Assembly: GCA_035516035.1 (NCBI GenBank)
Contig: DATJAS010000032.1
Coordinates: 45,461 to 109,460 of the forward strand
Direction of reading: 5' to 3'
Length of the DNA stretch: 64,000 bases
DNA from: Fen-1273 sp035516035
Lineage (GTDB): Bacteria > Bacteroidota > Ignavibacteria > UBA10030 > UBA6906
In this document: piece by piece, positions 8,671-16,866 of the stretch
Position numbering within the stretch: position 1 is the first letter of the stretch
How the letters are laid out: each line of letters begins with the position of its first letter
Position numbers and translations under genes: made by a program
The notes under the pieces: generated by a model
Told to the model about the DNA's origin: nothing
The model's input: only the letters and a program-made list of their open reading frames with translations
Databases searched by the model: none

Positions 8671-8946
8671 TCAGATCAGCCGGAACGTGAGGATCGGAAT
8701 GTGCTTGAGTGCGAAGAGCGCGACGAGGGCGAGGAGCCACATGACGATTCCCGTGCGGGTCGATTTCACTTCGGCGACCGAGAGAAAACCGTCGGCGACA
8801 AGCAGAAAGAGCGCGCTCACGCACCCGTTCTCCATCACGCGGTAGACCAGCCCCGTGGCCGTCGGCTCGAACCTCCCCAGGACGAGCGCCACGAACATCA
8901 GCGACGGCACCCAGAGGAAGATCCGCTGCTTCGCCGGGATGAGCAT
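8671..8946 (-). CDS. Small membrane protein coupled to LiaF-like gene
   Basis: 91 residues starting MLIPAKQRIFLWVPSLMFV, with three hydrophobic segments (about 8-24, 37-54 and 64-85). The ATG (8944..8946) overlaps the stop of the upstream LiaF-like gene as TGATG, so it is translationally coupled. The reading frame stays open further upstream, but that part lies inside the LiaF-like gene and has no membrane-protein character, so the coupled ATG is preferred. No family recognised. Confidence 0.6.
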   Translation of the reverse strand: MLIPAKQRIFLWVPSLMFVALVLGRFEPTATGLVYRVMENGCVSALFLLVADGFLSVAEVKSTRTGIVMWLLALVALFALKHIPILTFRLI

Positions 8947-9839
8947 CACGACCCCTGGATACGCACGACGCGCAGGCTCGAGACGCCGGCCTTGAACGTC
9001 AGGAAGATCCTCCGCGATGCGGCGTCGAAGTTCGCCGTCCGGTACGTCCCGTCCCCCTGCGATTCGAATCCCTCGAATGTCTTCGACGTGAGGCCGCTCT
9101 CCGAACGGATCTCGCACCCCGCCGATTCGGGGATGCGAACGGTGATCGACGAAACTCCCGCCTGTATCTTCACGCGGTTCTCCTCCGCCCTCGCACCGAG
9201 CGTCAGGCGCACGTCCGCCGCGCCCGTCCGGATGTCCACGTCATCCGTCGCGAACGGGGAGAGATCCGCGTCCAGCTTCGCCGCCCCCACCTCCAACCTC
9301 ACTGACCAGAGGGGACCGGGGTGCATCCGCATGTCGACCCGGTTCTTCCCGCCGGCCCCGAACGCGGTGCTGCGATCCTCCATGCTCAGCGAGACGGTTT
9401 TCGCATTGTTCTCTTCCCTGCTCGAGATCCCGTAGGAGCCGAAGTTCGTCTCGGTCTCCGCCCGGAAAAGCTCGGCACACGTGTCGCGGATCGTGAACGT
9501 CCCCGCCCCCGACGCAACGTGGAGGCTCGCGCGGTGGTACGCCGTGTCGTACGCCTCCATGAACGACTGGGACGTCAGCTCGCGCACGGGCCGTCCCCAG
9601 CCCCACTCCTGCCACGTGCCGTAGAGAATCAGGGCGACCAGGATCGCGGCGAGAACCGCCAGCAGGGCGCGGACCACCTTTGCCCCGCTCAGGATGCCGA
9701 CGCCCCAGAGGACCAGCACCAGCGGCCAGAATCTCCAGATGGTCCCGACCCGCAGCGTGAGGAGATCGAGTTTCGCCAGCAGGATCAGGACGCCCGCCAC
9801 GACCCAGAACGTCCCCCAGAATATCCTCGATGTGTTCAT
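8946..9839 (-). CDS. LiaF-like membrane protein with toast-rack beta domain
   Basis: About 297 residues from the ATG at 9839; an in-frame GTG at 9848 is an alternative. N-terminal residues 1-80 hold four closely packed helices (FWGTFWVVAGVLILLAKLDL, then LVLVLWGVGILSGAKVVRAL), the pattern of LiaF/DUF5668 membrane domains. The remainder (about 85-297) is a repetitive beta region with short strands such as LEVGAAKLDADLSPF and VSSITVRIPESAGCEI, typical of toast-rack/adhesin-like beta-helices. LiaF proteins in Firmicutes restrain envelope-stress signalling; here no two-component genes are adjacent, so only an envelope role is inferred. Overlaps the next gene at TGATG. Confidence 0.75.
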   Translation of the reverse strand: MNTSRIFWGTFWVVAGVLILLAKLDLLTLRVGTIWRFWPLVLVLWGVGILSGAKVVRALLAVLAAILVALILYGTWQEWGWGRPVRELTSQSFMEAYDTAYHRASLHVASGAGTFTIRDTCAELFRAETETNFGSYGISSREENNAKTVSLSMEDRSTAFGAGGKNRVDMRMHPGPLWSVRLEVGAAKLDADLSPFATDDVDIRTGAADVRLTLGARAEENRVKIQAGVSSITVRIPESAGCEIRSESGLTSKTFEGFESQGDGTYRTANFDAASRRIFLTFKAGVSSLRVVRIQGS

Positions 9840-9890
9840 GGTGTGCACCGTGTGAGTGTTGTCAGGTTATGCGGATGACCCGGCGTCGCA

Positions 9891-10967
9891 TCATCGCGTG
9901 AGCACGAGCGTGTCCAGCGGCGCGCCGCGCTGGTTCCAGACGCGGAGCACCAGCGTCGAGGGCGTCACGTCGGCGTAGGCCCAGTTGAACTCCTTCACCG
10001 TTTTCTGCGTGTACCAGGCCCGGGAGGGTTCGTACAGCGGCGCTCCCGCGGAGCCGATGATGCAATGGTGGATCCCGTTCACGACGTTGTGCTGGTAGAA
10101 ATGGGAGTGCCCGCAGAGGACGAGCGCGACGCCGGTCCGCTCGAAGACGCCTGATGTCAGCGCAATCACGGACGAGTCCTCGCCGTGTCCCCCCGCGCAG
10201 TAGGCGGGCTTGTGGAGCATGACCACCTTCCACGTCCTGTTCGTGCGGTGGAGATCGGCGTCGGCAAACTCGTACTGCGGGGTCCCCGGCCCGAGGGGAA
10301 GCTCGCTGTTGAGGACGACGACGTGCATGTCGCCGCAATCGAACGAGAAATACTCCTGGGACGCCGCACCCACCGGTCCGCTCGTGAACGCTTCCGTGTT
10401 CGTGGTCCACCGTTCGTGGTTGCCGGGCGCGTTGACCCAGGGGACGGTCCCGCCGAACGAGACCATCGGGGGGCGAAAAAACCCGGTCTTCCAGCTTTCA
10501 TACGACGGCGTGGGGGCGATGTCGCCCCCCAGCAGGCACAGGAGTGGGTGCGCCCCCGCGGCAAGCGCCATGATGCTGTCGAACACGCCGGTCCCCCCCC
10601 GGCTGTCTGCGACCCACACGAACCGGAAGGGGGTCCCGGGGAGCGCCCCCGTCGTAAATGAGGAGAGATCCGTGAACGCGGTCCCCTCCCCCCCCCTGTA
10701 GAAATAACGCGTCTCCGGCCGAAGCCCTGTGAGGGGAACGTGGTGGACGTACGTGGCCGGCGTGGCCGTTGTCACCACGTAGGACGCACTGCGCGCCGTG
10801 AGCGAACAATCCTCCGTGGTTCCATACCTGACAGTGAGCGGCGCCGGCGAGTCTGATTCAATAAGGACGCAGACGCTGGTGGGCGTTACGGCCTGGAGGT
10901 ACGGCCGCATGAGTATCGCCGCGGAGGAACTGAGGGGCACGCACAGGAGCACGAGGGCGTAGCGCAT
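9891..10967 (-). CDS. Secreted purple-acid-phosphatase-like metallophosphoesterase
   Basis: 358 residues with an N-terminal signal peptide (MRYALVLLCVPLSSSAA). A fibronectin-like N-terminal domain (about 20-110, YLQAVTPTSVCVLIES, HHVPLTGLRPETRYFYR) precedes a calcineurin-like phosphoesterase domain. The metal-ligand motifs are VWADSRGG, GGDIAP, APGNHER, MLHKPAYCAGG and CGHSHFYQHN. The order and spacing match the bacterial purple-acid-phosphatase group, which hydrolyses phosphomonoesters outside the cytoplasm. The gene follows the BNR-protein gene on the same strand with a 13-nt gap and the two are probably cotranscribed. Confidence 0.88.
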   Translation of the reverse strand: MRYALVLLCVPLSSSAAILMRPYLQAVTPTSVCVLIESDSPAPLTVRYGTTEDCSLTARSASYVVTTATPATYVHHVPLTGLRPETRYFYRGGEGTAFTDLSSFTTGALPGTPFRFVWVADSRGGTGVFDSIMALAAGAHPLLCLLGGDIAPTPSYESWKTGFFRPPMVSFGGTVPWVNAPGNHERWTTNTEAFTSGPVGAASQEYFSFDCGDMHVVVLNSELPLGPGTPQYEFADADLHRTNRTWKVVMLHKPAYCAGGHGEDSSVIALTSGVFERTGVALVLCGHSHFYQHNVVNGIHHCIIGSAGAPLYEPSRAWYTQKTVKEFNWAYADVTPSTLVLRVWNQRGAPLDTLVLTR

Positions 10968-10980
10968 CGGTCGTCACCGG

Positions 10981-12570
10981 CTATTTAATGTGAATCATGG
11001 TCTTCTCCGCGGTGAATCCCGGCGCGGTGAGCCGGCAGTAATACACGCCGCTCGCAAGCTGCGACGCGTTGAAGAACGCGCGGTACGAGCCCGGCGCCAC
11101 CACGCCCTCGGCCAGCACCGCCACCAGCCGTCCCAGCACGTCAAACACATCCAGGCGGACATCGGCTTCCGCGGGAACGGTGTACGCGATCACCGTCGAG
11201 GGGTTGAACGGGTTGGGATAATTCTGAAAGAGCGCAAATGCCGCCGGGCCGGGGGGGGACGGCACACGGGCGCCGGGGTCAACGTACGGCGCCGTCCGCA
11301 CGCTCGTCACGCCGGCGTCCATCCTCATCCAGACCGGGTAGACCATCCCTCCGCGGGCGGCGATCCCGGTGTAGTCGCCGAAGAAGACGTCGGCCTGGGG
11401 AATGAACGACGAGTCGCTCACGCGGGAATCCGTGAATGACGCCCCCCCGTCCGTGGAGCTCGCGACATAGACGTCTGTCGCATCCCCCTGTGTCTCCCGC
11501 CTGTCGTAGAAAACCACATAGACCGAGCCCGTGACTGGATCGACGGTCATCCAGGGGAAGAAATGCTCGCGCGGCGTAAGGTCCGTGTTGACCTGCTTCG
11601 CCGGCTGCCATGTCGATCCCCCGTCCGTCGATCTGCGGATGAAGATGCACGTGTTCCCGGGGCCTCGCCGCGCGTCGGACCAGCAGACATACACCGTGCC
11701 GCGCCATGCCGAGGCGCTGATGTCGCATGCCGTTACGGGCATCCCGTTGCACCTGTAGATGCCCGAGATGGTCTGGTCCCACCCCCCCGGAAGTGAATCG
11801 ACAAGAACGTTTCTCCCCCACGTGGCGCCGCCGTCCGTCGAACGGCTGAACATGATTCCCAGAGGGCCTCCCCAGCTCAGGTTTACTTCGCCCCCGGGAC
11901 CGACCGCCGGGACGGCACCCTCGACCGTGTTCGACGAGTCGACGCAGTCGCCGGCCCGTTCGCTCACGCGCACGGGGGCACTCCAGGAGGTGCCGCCGTC
12001 GGTGGAGCGGCTGAAGAGAATCCGGGAACTGTCGCCGGCGCTGCGGCTCCCGTAGGCATCGAACTGCGTCCATGCCATGTAGAGAGAGTTCCGCAAGGGG
12101 GAGTCGGTCAGGTCGGAGGCAATGTAATCCTTGTCCTGCTGCCGCGGAGGGTTATAGCCGATAACGGCGGAGTCCTTCCACGTGAACCCGCCGTCCGTAG
12201 ACCTGTGGACTCCGAGCCTGTCAATGAAATACGCCCCGGGGATCCCGATAAGATTGAGATAGAACAGGTGACCGAAGTAGAGATTTCCGCGGCCGTCGAA
12301 GGCCAGGCTCGGATCCCCCCATGTCCCGAGGGGGAGCAGCTCCTCCGCCCAGGTCCCCCCGCCGTCCACCGAGACGAACGCGTAGCGCACGTTTGCCCCC
12401 ACGACGACGTTCTTCGGCGACGTCGGATTGATCGTCACGGAGACTTCTTCCGGCGAATAGAAATCGCCCGGGACTTTCGGGCTGATCCTGATATTCGCCG
12501 GCTGTGCAGGCGCAGAGCGGATGAAACAGAACGAGACAACGAATGCTATGAACGCGGTTCGAGACGTCAC
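10981..12570 (-). CDS. Secreted BNR/Asp-box beta-propeller protein with T9SS-type C-terminal sorting domain
   Basis: 529 residues from a GTG start with a signal peptide (FIAFVVSFCFIRSAPAQ). The body carries at least six Asp-box repeats (STDGGFTW, STDGGTSW, STDGGATW, STDGGSTW, STDGGASF and similar), the beta-propeller hallmark of sialidase-like proteins. No complete sialidase arginine triad can be confirmed by eye, so catalysis is uncertain. The last 85 residues begin LFQNYPNPFNPSTVIAY and end YYCRLTAPGFTAEKTMIHIK, a C-terminal target domain used by the type IX secretion system in the FCB group. This is the clearest taxonomic marker in the window. Confidence 0.88.
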   Translation of the reverse strand: MTSRTAFIAFVVSFCFIRSAPAQPANIRISPKVPGDFYSPEEVSVTINPTSPKNVVVGANVRYAFVSVDGGGTWAEELLPLGTWGDPSLAFDGRGNLYFGHLFYLNLIGIPGAYFIDRLGVHRSTDGGFTWKDSAVIGYNPPRQQDKDYIASDLTDSPLRNSLYMAWTQFDAYGSRSAGDSSRILFSRSTDGGTSWSAPVRVSERAGDCVDSSNTVEGAVPAVGPGGEVNLSWGGPLGIMFSRSTDGGATWGRNVLVDSLPGGWDQTISGIYRCNGMPVTACDISASAWRGTVYVCWSDARRGPGNTCIFIRRSTDGGSTWQPAKQVNTDLTPREHFFPWMTVDPVTGSVYVVFYDRRETQGDATDVYVASSTDGGASFTDSRVSDSSFIPQADVFFGDYTGIAARGGMVYPVWMRMDAGVTSVRTAPYVDPGARVPSPPGPAAFALFQNYPNPFNPSTVIAYTVPAEADVRLDVFDVLGRLVAVLAEGVVAPGSYRAFFNASQLASGVYYCRLTAPGFTAEKTMIHIK

Positions 12571-12698
12571 AGGCGAGCCATCCCCCGGCTACTCAGTCTG
12601 ATACGCCGTTGAATATACGATAGTTGCGCGACAATCTCACCTGCAGCTTGCCTTTGGACCCAGGCAGGAGTACATTAGCGCGGGCACGGTTCTTTTCA

Positions 12699-12752
12699 GG
12701 GGACCTCTTTCCGCTCCGGCTGGCCGGGATCACGAAGGAGGTCCCTCTTTAT
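12699..12752 (+). other. Inverted repeat in leader of PNPOx-like gene
   Basis: GGGGACCTC (12699..12707) pairs with GAGGTCCC (12738..12745) around a 30-nt loop that contains CCGGCTGGCCGG, followed by TCTTTATT. It could be a terminator or a structured leader for the gene at 12804; no known riboswitch class is recognised. Nothing else is evident between 12571 and 12803. Confidence 0.35.
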
Positions 12753-12803
12753 TCAGCCCATCCCGTTCACGCCCGGGCCAGGCACCCCCCGAAGGAGCAT
12801 GGA

Positions 12804-13340
12804 ATGATCACAAGGTCCCTCCCGACGTTTCTCCTCATTGCGCTCGCCAGCGCGACGTGCGCGGCACAATCGACCCACCCGGCCATGACACGCCGGGATT
12901 CCGTCGTCGCCGCCGCGCGCGAGATCATGGGAATGCAGAAGTACTGCGCACTGATCACGCTCGATTCGCTCGGGCGTCCCCACGCGCGCACGATGAACCC
13001 GTTTCCCCCCGAAGACGACATGACTGTCTGGATCGCCACCAACAGCCGGAGCAGGAAGGTAGCGGAGATCAGGAAGAATCCCGCGGTCTGCCTCTACTAT
13101 GCCGACCACAACCAGGCGGTCGGCTGCGTTTCGATCACGGGGAAGGCGGTGCTCGTGGACGACCAGGCGGAGAAGCTCAAACGGAAGCGCGAGTACTGGA
13201 CACAGGCTTTCCCGGACTGGAAGTATCTCGTGCTCATCAAGGTCGTCCCCGAGACCATGGACGTGCTGAACTACAGGATGGGCATGCTGAACGACCCCGT
13301 AACGTGGAAAACTCCGTCGGTCAATCTCCGGGACCAGTAG
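12804..13340 (+). CDS. Exported pyridoxamine-5'-phosphate-oxidase-like flavin protein
   Basis: 178 residues from the ATG at 12804, chosen because GGAG lies eight bases upstream and a clean signal peptide follows (MITRSLPTFLLIALASATCA). The mature part is a split-barrel flavin-binding domain: REIMGMQKYCALITLDSLGR, HARTMNPF, MTVWIATNSRSRKVAEIRKN, AVCLYYADHNQ and SITGKAVLVDD. This arrangement is usual for general-stress-type PNPOx-fold proteins. Export is unusual for this fold, which normally works on cytoplasmic FMN or F420. Function beyond flavin or cofactor binding is not inferable. Confidence 0.8.
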   Translation: MITRSLPTFLLIALASATCAAQSTHPAMTRRDSVVAAAREIMGMQKYCALITLDSLGRPHARTMNPFPPEDDMTVWIATNSRSRKVAEIRKNPAVCLYYADHNQAVGCVSITGKAVLVDDQAEKLKRKREYWTQAFPDWKYLVLIKVVPETMDVLNYRMGMLNDPVTWKTPSVNLRDQ

Positions 13341-13450
13341 CTCCCGGCACGGTCACGCCGGCAGGGGCGAGCGGCACTGCCTGACGGAGGAATTTCCCGC
13401 CGTCCCCCCGTGTTCGATTTCACACGGTGACTCACAAGCTCACGGGACGC

Positions 13451-13993
13451 ATGACGACGTACATCGGCCTCATCCGCGCAGTGAACGTGGGGGGACACAA
13501 CCTGGTCTCCATGGAGGATCTGCGCACATTCCTCTCCCGCCTCGGATTTGATGAGCCGCGGACGCTCCTGCAGAGCGGGAATATCGTCTTCCGGGCGAAA
13601 TCCTCATCCGCCGCGGCGCTGGAGAAACGCCTCGAGGACGAGGCGAAAAAGCGGCTTGGACTGGAGACGTCGTTCTTCGTACGTTCGGCGGACGACTGGC
13701 AGGCATTGATCGCGGGGAATCCTTTTCCCCGGGAGGCAAAAAACGATCCTGCACGTCTCGTGGCCATGTCCCTGAAGAAGGCGCCCGGCGCCTCGGAGGT
13801 GAAGGCGCTCGTCGATGCAATCCAGGGGAGGGAAACCGTCCGCGTCAGGGACGACGTCGCATATATCGTCTACCCGGACGGGCAGGGGACATCCAAAATC
13901 ACCAACACCGCGATCGAATCGAAGCTCGGCACGCGCGGGACAGCCCGGAACTGGAACACCGTCCTGAAGCTCGCCGCGCTCGCCGACCACTAG
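13451..13993 (+). CDS. DUF1697 family protein
   Basis: 180 residues from the ATG at 13451, which gives the family N-terminus MTTYIGLIRAVNVGGHN. The conserved LLQSGNIVFRA, the ADDWQALIAGNPF segment and the C-terminal SKLGTRGTARNWNTVLKL all match DUF1697, a widespread ferredoxin-fold-like family of unknown role. An upstream in-frame GTG at 13427 is less likely because it adds residues not seen in the family. It sits 10 nt before the glyoxalase-fold gene and may be cotranscribed with it and the isochorismatase-like gene. Confidence 0.88.
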   Translation: MTTYIGLIRAVNVGGHNLVSMEDLRTFLSRLGFDEPRTLLQSGNIVFRAKSSSAAALEKRLEDEAKKRLGLETSFFVRSADDWQALIAGNPFPREAKNDPARLVAMSLKKAPGASEVKALVDAIQGRETVRVRDDVAYIVYPDGQGTSKITNTAIESKLGTRGTARNWNTVLKLAALADH

Positions 13994-14003
13994 AGGAGAG
14001 ACC

Positions 14004-14426
14004 ATGATCACAGGTGCGCATTCGATCGTCTACAGCCTCAACCCGGAAGCAGACCGGAAGTTCTTCCGTGACGTGCTCGGACTCCCCCACGTCGACGTCG
14101 GCGAGGGGTGGCTGATATTCGCTCTCCCCCCGGCGGAGGTCGCATTCCATCCCGGCGAGAAGAACAATCTCCACGAGCTCTATCTCCTCTGTGACAACGT
14201 GGAGGGGTTCGTGCGCGAAATGGGCGCACTCAATGTCGCATGCGCTCCGATACAGGACCGCGGCTGGGGCCTGCTCACACAATTGACGCTGCCGGGGGGA
14301 GGCTTGCTCGGCGTCTATGAGGCGCGACATGAGCGACCGGGAGCCAAGCCGGCACGTCGCCGCGCCCGCACAACCGGCCGCGCCCGGAGCCGCGGGGGCG
14401 CCTCCCGAAAGTCCAAGAACCGGTGA
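14004..14426 (+). CDS. Glyoxalase/VOC-fold protein with Arg-rich tail
   Basis: 140 residues; AGGAGAG precedes the ATG. Residues 1-107 form one VOC (glyoxalase/bleomycin-resistance) module: HSIVYSLNPEADRKFFRDVL, HELYLLCDNVEGFVREM, and LTQLTLPGGGLLGVYEARH. Members bind metal and act as lyases, dioxygenases or drug-binding proteins; the substrate is unknown. The last 33 or so residues are almost entirely Arg, Lys, Ala, Gly and Ser, which is not part of the fold. The stop overlaps the GTG start of the next gene as GTGA. Confidence 0.83.
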   Translation: MITGAHSIVYSLNPEADRKFFRDVLGLPHVDVGEGWLIFALPPAEVAFHPGEKNNLHELYLLCDNVEGFVREMGALNVACAPIQDRGWGLLTQLTLPGGGLLGVYEARHERPGAKPARRRARTTGRARSRGGASRKSKNR

Positions 14427-15001
14427 GCCCGCCGCCGCAGAAACTGCCCGGCACGGCCGCGCTTCTCCTGATCGACCTGCAGAAGGCGATCGACTATCCT
14501 TCGTGGGGAGTCCGCAACAACCCGGACGCGGAAGAGAACGTGCGACGCCTCCTTGCGCACTGGCGGGACTCCTCCCGTCCGGTGATCCATGTCCGGCACG
14601 TATCGCGATTTCCCGGATCGACGTACCGCGACGGCCAGCCCGGCGTCGAGTTCAAGGACGTCGCAATGCCGCACGCCGGAGAACCGGTAGTGACCAAACA
14701 CGTCCCCTGCGCGTTCATCGGGACGGCGCTGGAGGCGATGCTCCGCGAGCGAGCGATCGATGACGTCGTCATCGCGGGAGTTATCACGAACAACTCCGTC
14801 GAGTCGACCGCCCGCGTCGCGGGAGACCTGGGATTCAGAACAATCGTGGCGTCCGATGCGACGTTCACGTTCGGCCGCGACGACTTCCGCGGCCTCTCCC
14901 GCTCCGCGGAAGAGGTCCACGCCATGTCGCTCGCCAACCTCCAGGGGGAATTCGCCGAGATCCTACCCACGGACGAAATCATCCGCCGTTCGCCCGCCTG
15001 A
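14423..15001 (+). CDS. Isochorismatase-fold hydrolase with Ser at the usual catalytic Cys
   Basis: 192 residues, GTG start overlapping the preceding stop (GTGA). The fold's catalytic Asp (LLIDLQ, Asp18) and Lys (VTKHVPCAF, Lys92) are present, but the nucleophile position in AGVITNNSVESTAR is Ser125 rather than Cys. Family members with Cys are amidases such as nicotinamidase; members without it include isochorismatases proper, which use the Asp. The change therefore argues against a standard amidohydrolase. The C-terminal FTFGRDDFRGLSRSAEEVHAMSL segment is typical of the family. Confidence 0.85.
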   Translation: MSPPPQKLPGTAALLLIDLQKAIDYPSWGVRNNPDAEENVRRLLAHWRDSSRPVIHVRHVSRFPGSTYRDGQPGVEFKDVAMPHAGEPVVTKHVPCAFIGTALEAMLRERAIDDVVIAGVITNNSVESTARVAGDLGFRTIVASDATFTFGRDDFRGLSRSAEEVHAMSLANLQGEFAEILPTDEIIRRSPA

Positions 15002-15065
15002 AGGAGGACGAGAAGCAACTCAGGCGGAATTTCCGTATCGTCCTGACGTCAGGTTGCCATCGTGA

Positions 15066-16346
15066 AAGGGGGCGTCGATCGGTTCTCACCAGGGTGCCAG
15101 GGATCCGTACGCGGCCCTGCGGTATCCCGCCTACCGCAGGTTCATTGCCGCGACGTTCCTGTTCACCCTCGGATTCCTGATCCAGGAGGTGGCGCTCGGC
15201 TACGAGTTGTACACAGTCACCCGCGATCCCCTTGCGCTGGGACTGGTCGGACTCGCGGCGTTCATCCCCTTCATCAGCCTGACGCTGTTCGGCGGGTACC
15301 TCTCCGACCGGCTGAGCCGGCGGCGCATCATCCTCACCGCCGTCGGCGTCATCATGCTCTGCTCCCTCACGCTCCACCTCTGTGCGCATGCTGTCGACAG
15401 GGGCAGGCTTTCCTCCTCTGCGCTCGTGAGCGCCATCTACGCAGCGGTGTTCCTGTTCGGCGTCTGCCGCGCATTCCAGGCGCCCGCAGCCTCTTCGCTG
15501 CGCGCCTTCCTCGTGCCGATCACGGTATACGAAAATGCCGCCACGTGGAGCAGCTCGGCGTTCCAGTCCGGCTCGATCCTCGGTCCCGCGGTGGCCGGGT
15601 TTCTCTTCTCGTGGCTCGGCTTCGCCGGGACGCTGCTGGTCGTGGTGGCGCTTTTTGCAGGAGCGCTGGTCCTGTATTACCGCGCGGGGGACAGCAGCGT
15701 GCGCGGCACGAGCGGCGCCGGGTCGCTCCTGGGGAGCCTGCGCGAGGGATTTGACTTCGTCTGGCGTACGAAGGTGATCCTCTTCGCCCTCTCGCTGGAT
15801 CTCTTCTCCGTTCTCTTCGGCGGCGTCTACGCACTGCTTCCCATTTACGCGCAGGACATCCTGAATGTGGGAGCCCAGGGACTGGGCATCCTGCGCGCCG
15901 CCCCGTCCGCAGGGGCAGTCCTCATGCTCATGGTCCTGCAGAGGATTTCCCCCATGCGGCACGCCTGGCGGAATCTGCTCGGCGCCGTGACCGGCTTCGG
16001 GCTCTCCATCATCGTGTTCTCGCTCTCCCCGTGGATGGGGCTCTCCGTCGCGGCGCTCTTTCTCAGCGGAGCATTTGACAGCATCAGCATCGTCATCCGG
16101 CAGACGCTCCTCCAGCTCAGGACACCCGACGCGATGCGCGGGCGGGTCATGTCCATCAACGGCATATTTGTCTCCTCCTCGAACGAGCTGGGGGCGTTTG
16201 AATCGGGTGCAACCGCGAAACTGATGGGCGTCGTGCCGTCGGCGGTGTTCGGGGGCGCCATGACGCTCCTCATCGTCGGATGGGTGTGGACCAGGACACG
16301 GGAACTGCTCGGCATGAGACTCGACCGGAAGGAGGGAGATGGCTGA
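15066..16346 (+). CDS. MFS transporter with unresolved or frameshifted start
   Basis: The frame is open from 15066, after a TGA at 15063, to 16346. Homology to MFS drug/solute exporters starts upstream of the first available start codon (GTG 15189): the codons from about 15102 read DPYAALRYPAYRRF and then FLFTLGFLIQE, which is the usual N-terminus and first helix. No ATG, GTG or TTG lies in frame ahead of that. A GTG at 15062 opens a different frame (GTGAAAGGGGGC) that would reach this one with a single-base shift, so a frameshift near the A/G run (real or an assembly error) is likely. The rest has about twelve helices, the GGYLSDRLSRRRI loop motif and a complete C-terminus. Confidence 0.75.
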   Translation, partial: KGASIGSHQGARDPYAALRYPAYRRFIAATFLFTLGFLIQEVALGYELYTVTRDPLALGLVGLAAFIPFISLTLFGGYLSDRLSRRRIILTAVGVIMLCSLTLHLCAHAVDRGRLSSSALVSAIYAAVFLFGVCRAFQAPAASSLRAFLVPITVYENAATWSSSAFQSGSILGPAVAGFLFSWLGFAGTLLVVVALFAGALVLYYRAGDSSVRGTSGAGSLLGSLREGFDFVWRTKVILFALSLDLFSVLFGGVYALLPIYAQDILNVGAQGLGILRAAPSAGAVLMLMVLQRISPMRHAWRNLLGAVTGFGLSIIVFSLSPWMGLSVAALFLSGAFDSISIVIRQTLLQLRTPDAMRGRVMSINGIFVSSSNELGAFESGATAKLMGVVPSAVFGGAMTLLIVGWVWTRTRELLGMRLDRKEGDG

Positions 16347-16779
16347 CACGATCTGTCACGCGACGCAGGGGGGACTCCTGATGCTGGCGCCGTTCATCGC
16401 CCGCATACGGAAGAAGGCATGGCTCTGGACGCTGGGAGCCGTGGGCGCGTTCTTCGGCGCACTGCCGGACATCGTCGGGGCCTACGGGATCATCATCAGG
16501 GGAGACCAGTGGAGGCTCTACAACGTCGCGCATTTCGGAAAACTGAAACGGATACTCCAGTACGTGCCGATGTATTCGCTCCACCTCTACGTCGACTCGT
16601 TCACGCACGGCCCGGGGAAGCGGTGGTGGGAATGGAACGAACGTCTCTGGCTGGAAGTGCTTCTCTGGGTGGTGAACGGGACGGTGATCGCGCTTTTCGT
16701 CCGGATCTGGAGAAGAAACATGAGGAAGGAGGAAGCCCTCACGGCGGGCGCCGCACGCCGGGAGGGGGAGCACCGCTGA
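16339..16779 (+). CDS. Hypothetical protein with two membrane segments
   Basis: 146 residues, overlapping the end of the MFS gene by 8 nt. Residues 1-35 (CHATQGGLLMLAPFIARIRKK), a hydrophobic stretch LGAVGAFFGALPDIVGAYG and a C-terminal helix LEVLLWVVNGTVIALFVRIW flank a region rich in His, Trp and Tyr (YSLHLYVDSFTH, KRWWEWNERL). The His/Asp pattern (HAT near the N-terminus, ALPDI, then HLYVD) loosely recalls membrane-bound metal-dependent hydrolases, but I cannot assign a family. The tail is basic. Confidence 0.6.
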   Translation: MADTICHATQGGLLMLAPFIARIRKKAWLWTLGAVGAFFGALPDIVGAYGIIIRGDQWRLYNVAHFGKLKRILQYVPMYSLHLYVDSFTHGPGKRWWEWNERLWLEVLLWVVNGTVIALFVRIWRRNMRKEEALTAGAARREGEHR

Positions 16780-16802
16780 CGCCGCCGCGTGCGCAAAAGC
16801 GA

Positions 16803-16835
16803 AGGGGCCCGGCAACACTCGATTGCGGGGCCCCT
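16803..16835. terminator. Hairpin between convergent genes
   Basis: AGGGGCCC (16803..16810) pairs with GGGCCCCT (16828..16835) across a 17-nt loop, between the stops of convergent genes at 16779 and 16867. There is no clear T-run on either side, so it is only a possible bidirectional terminator. Confidence 0.4.
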
Positions 16836-16866
16836 GCAGCGGGAAGAGGACTTTGCAGCGATCCGG

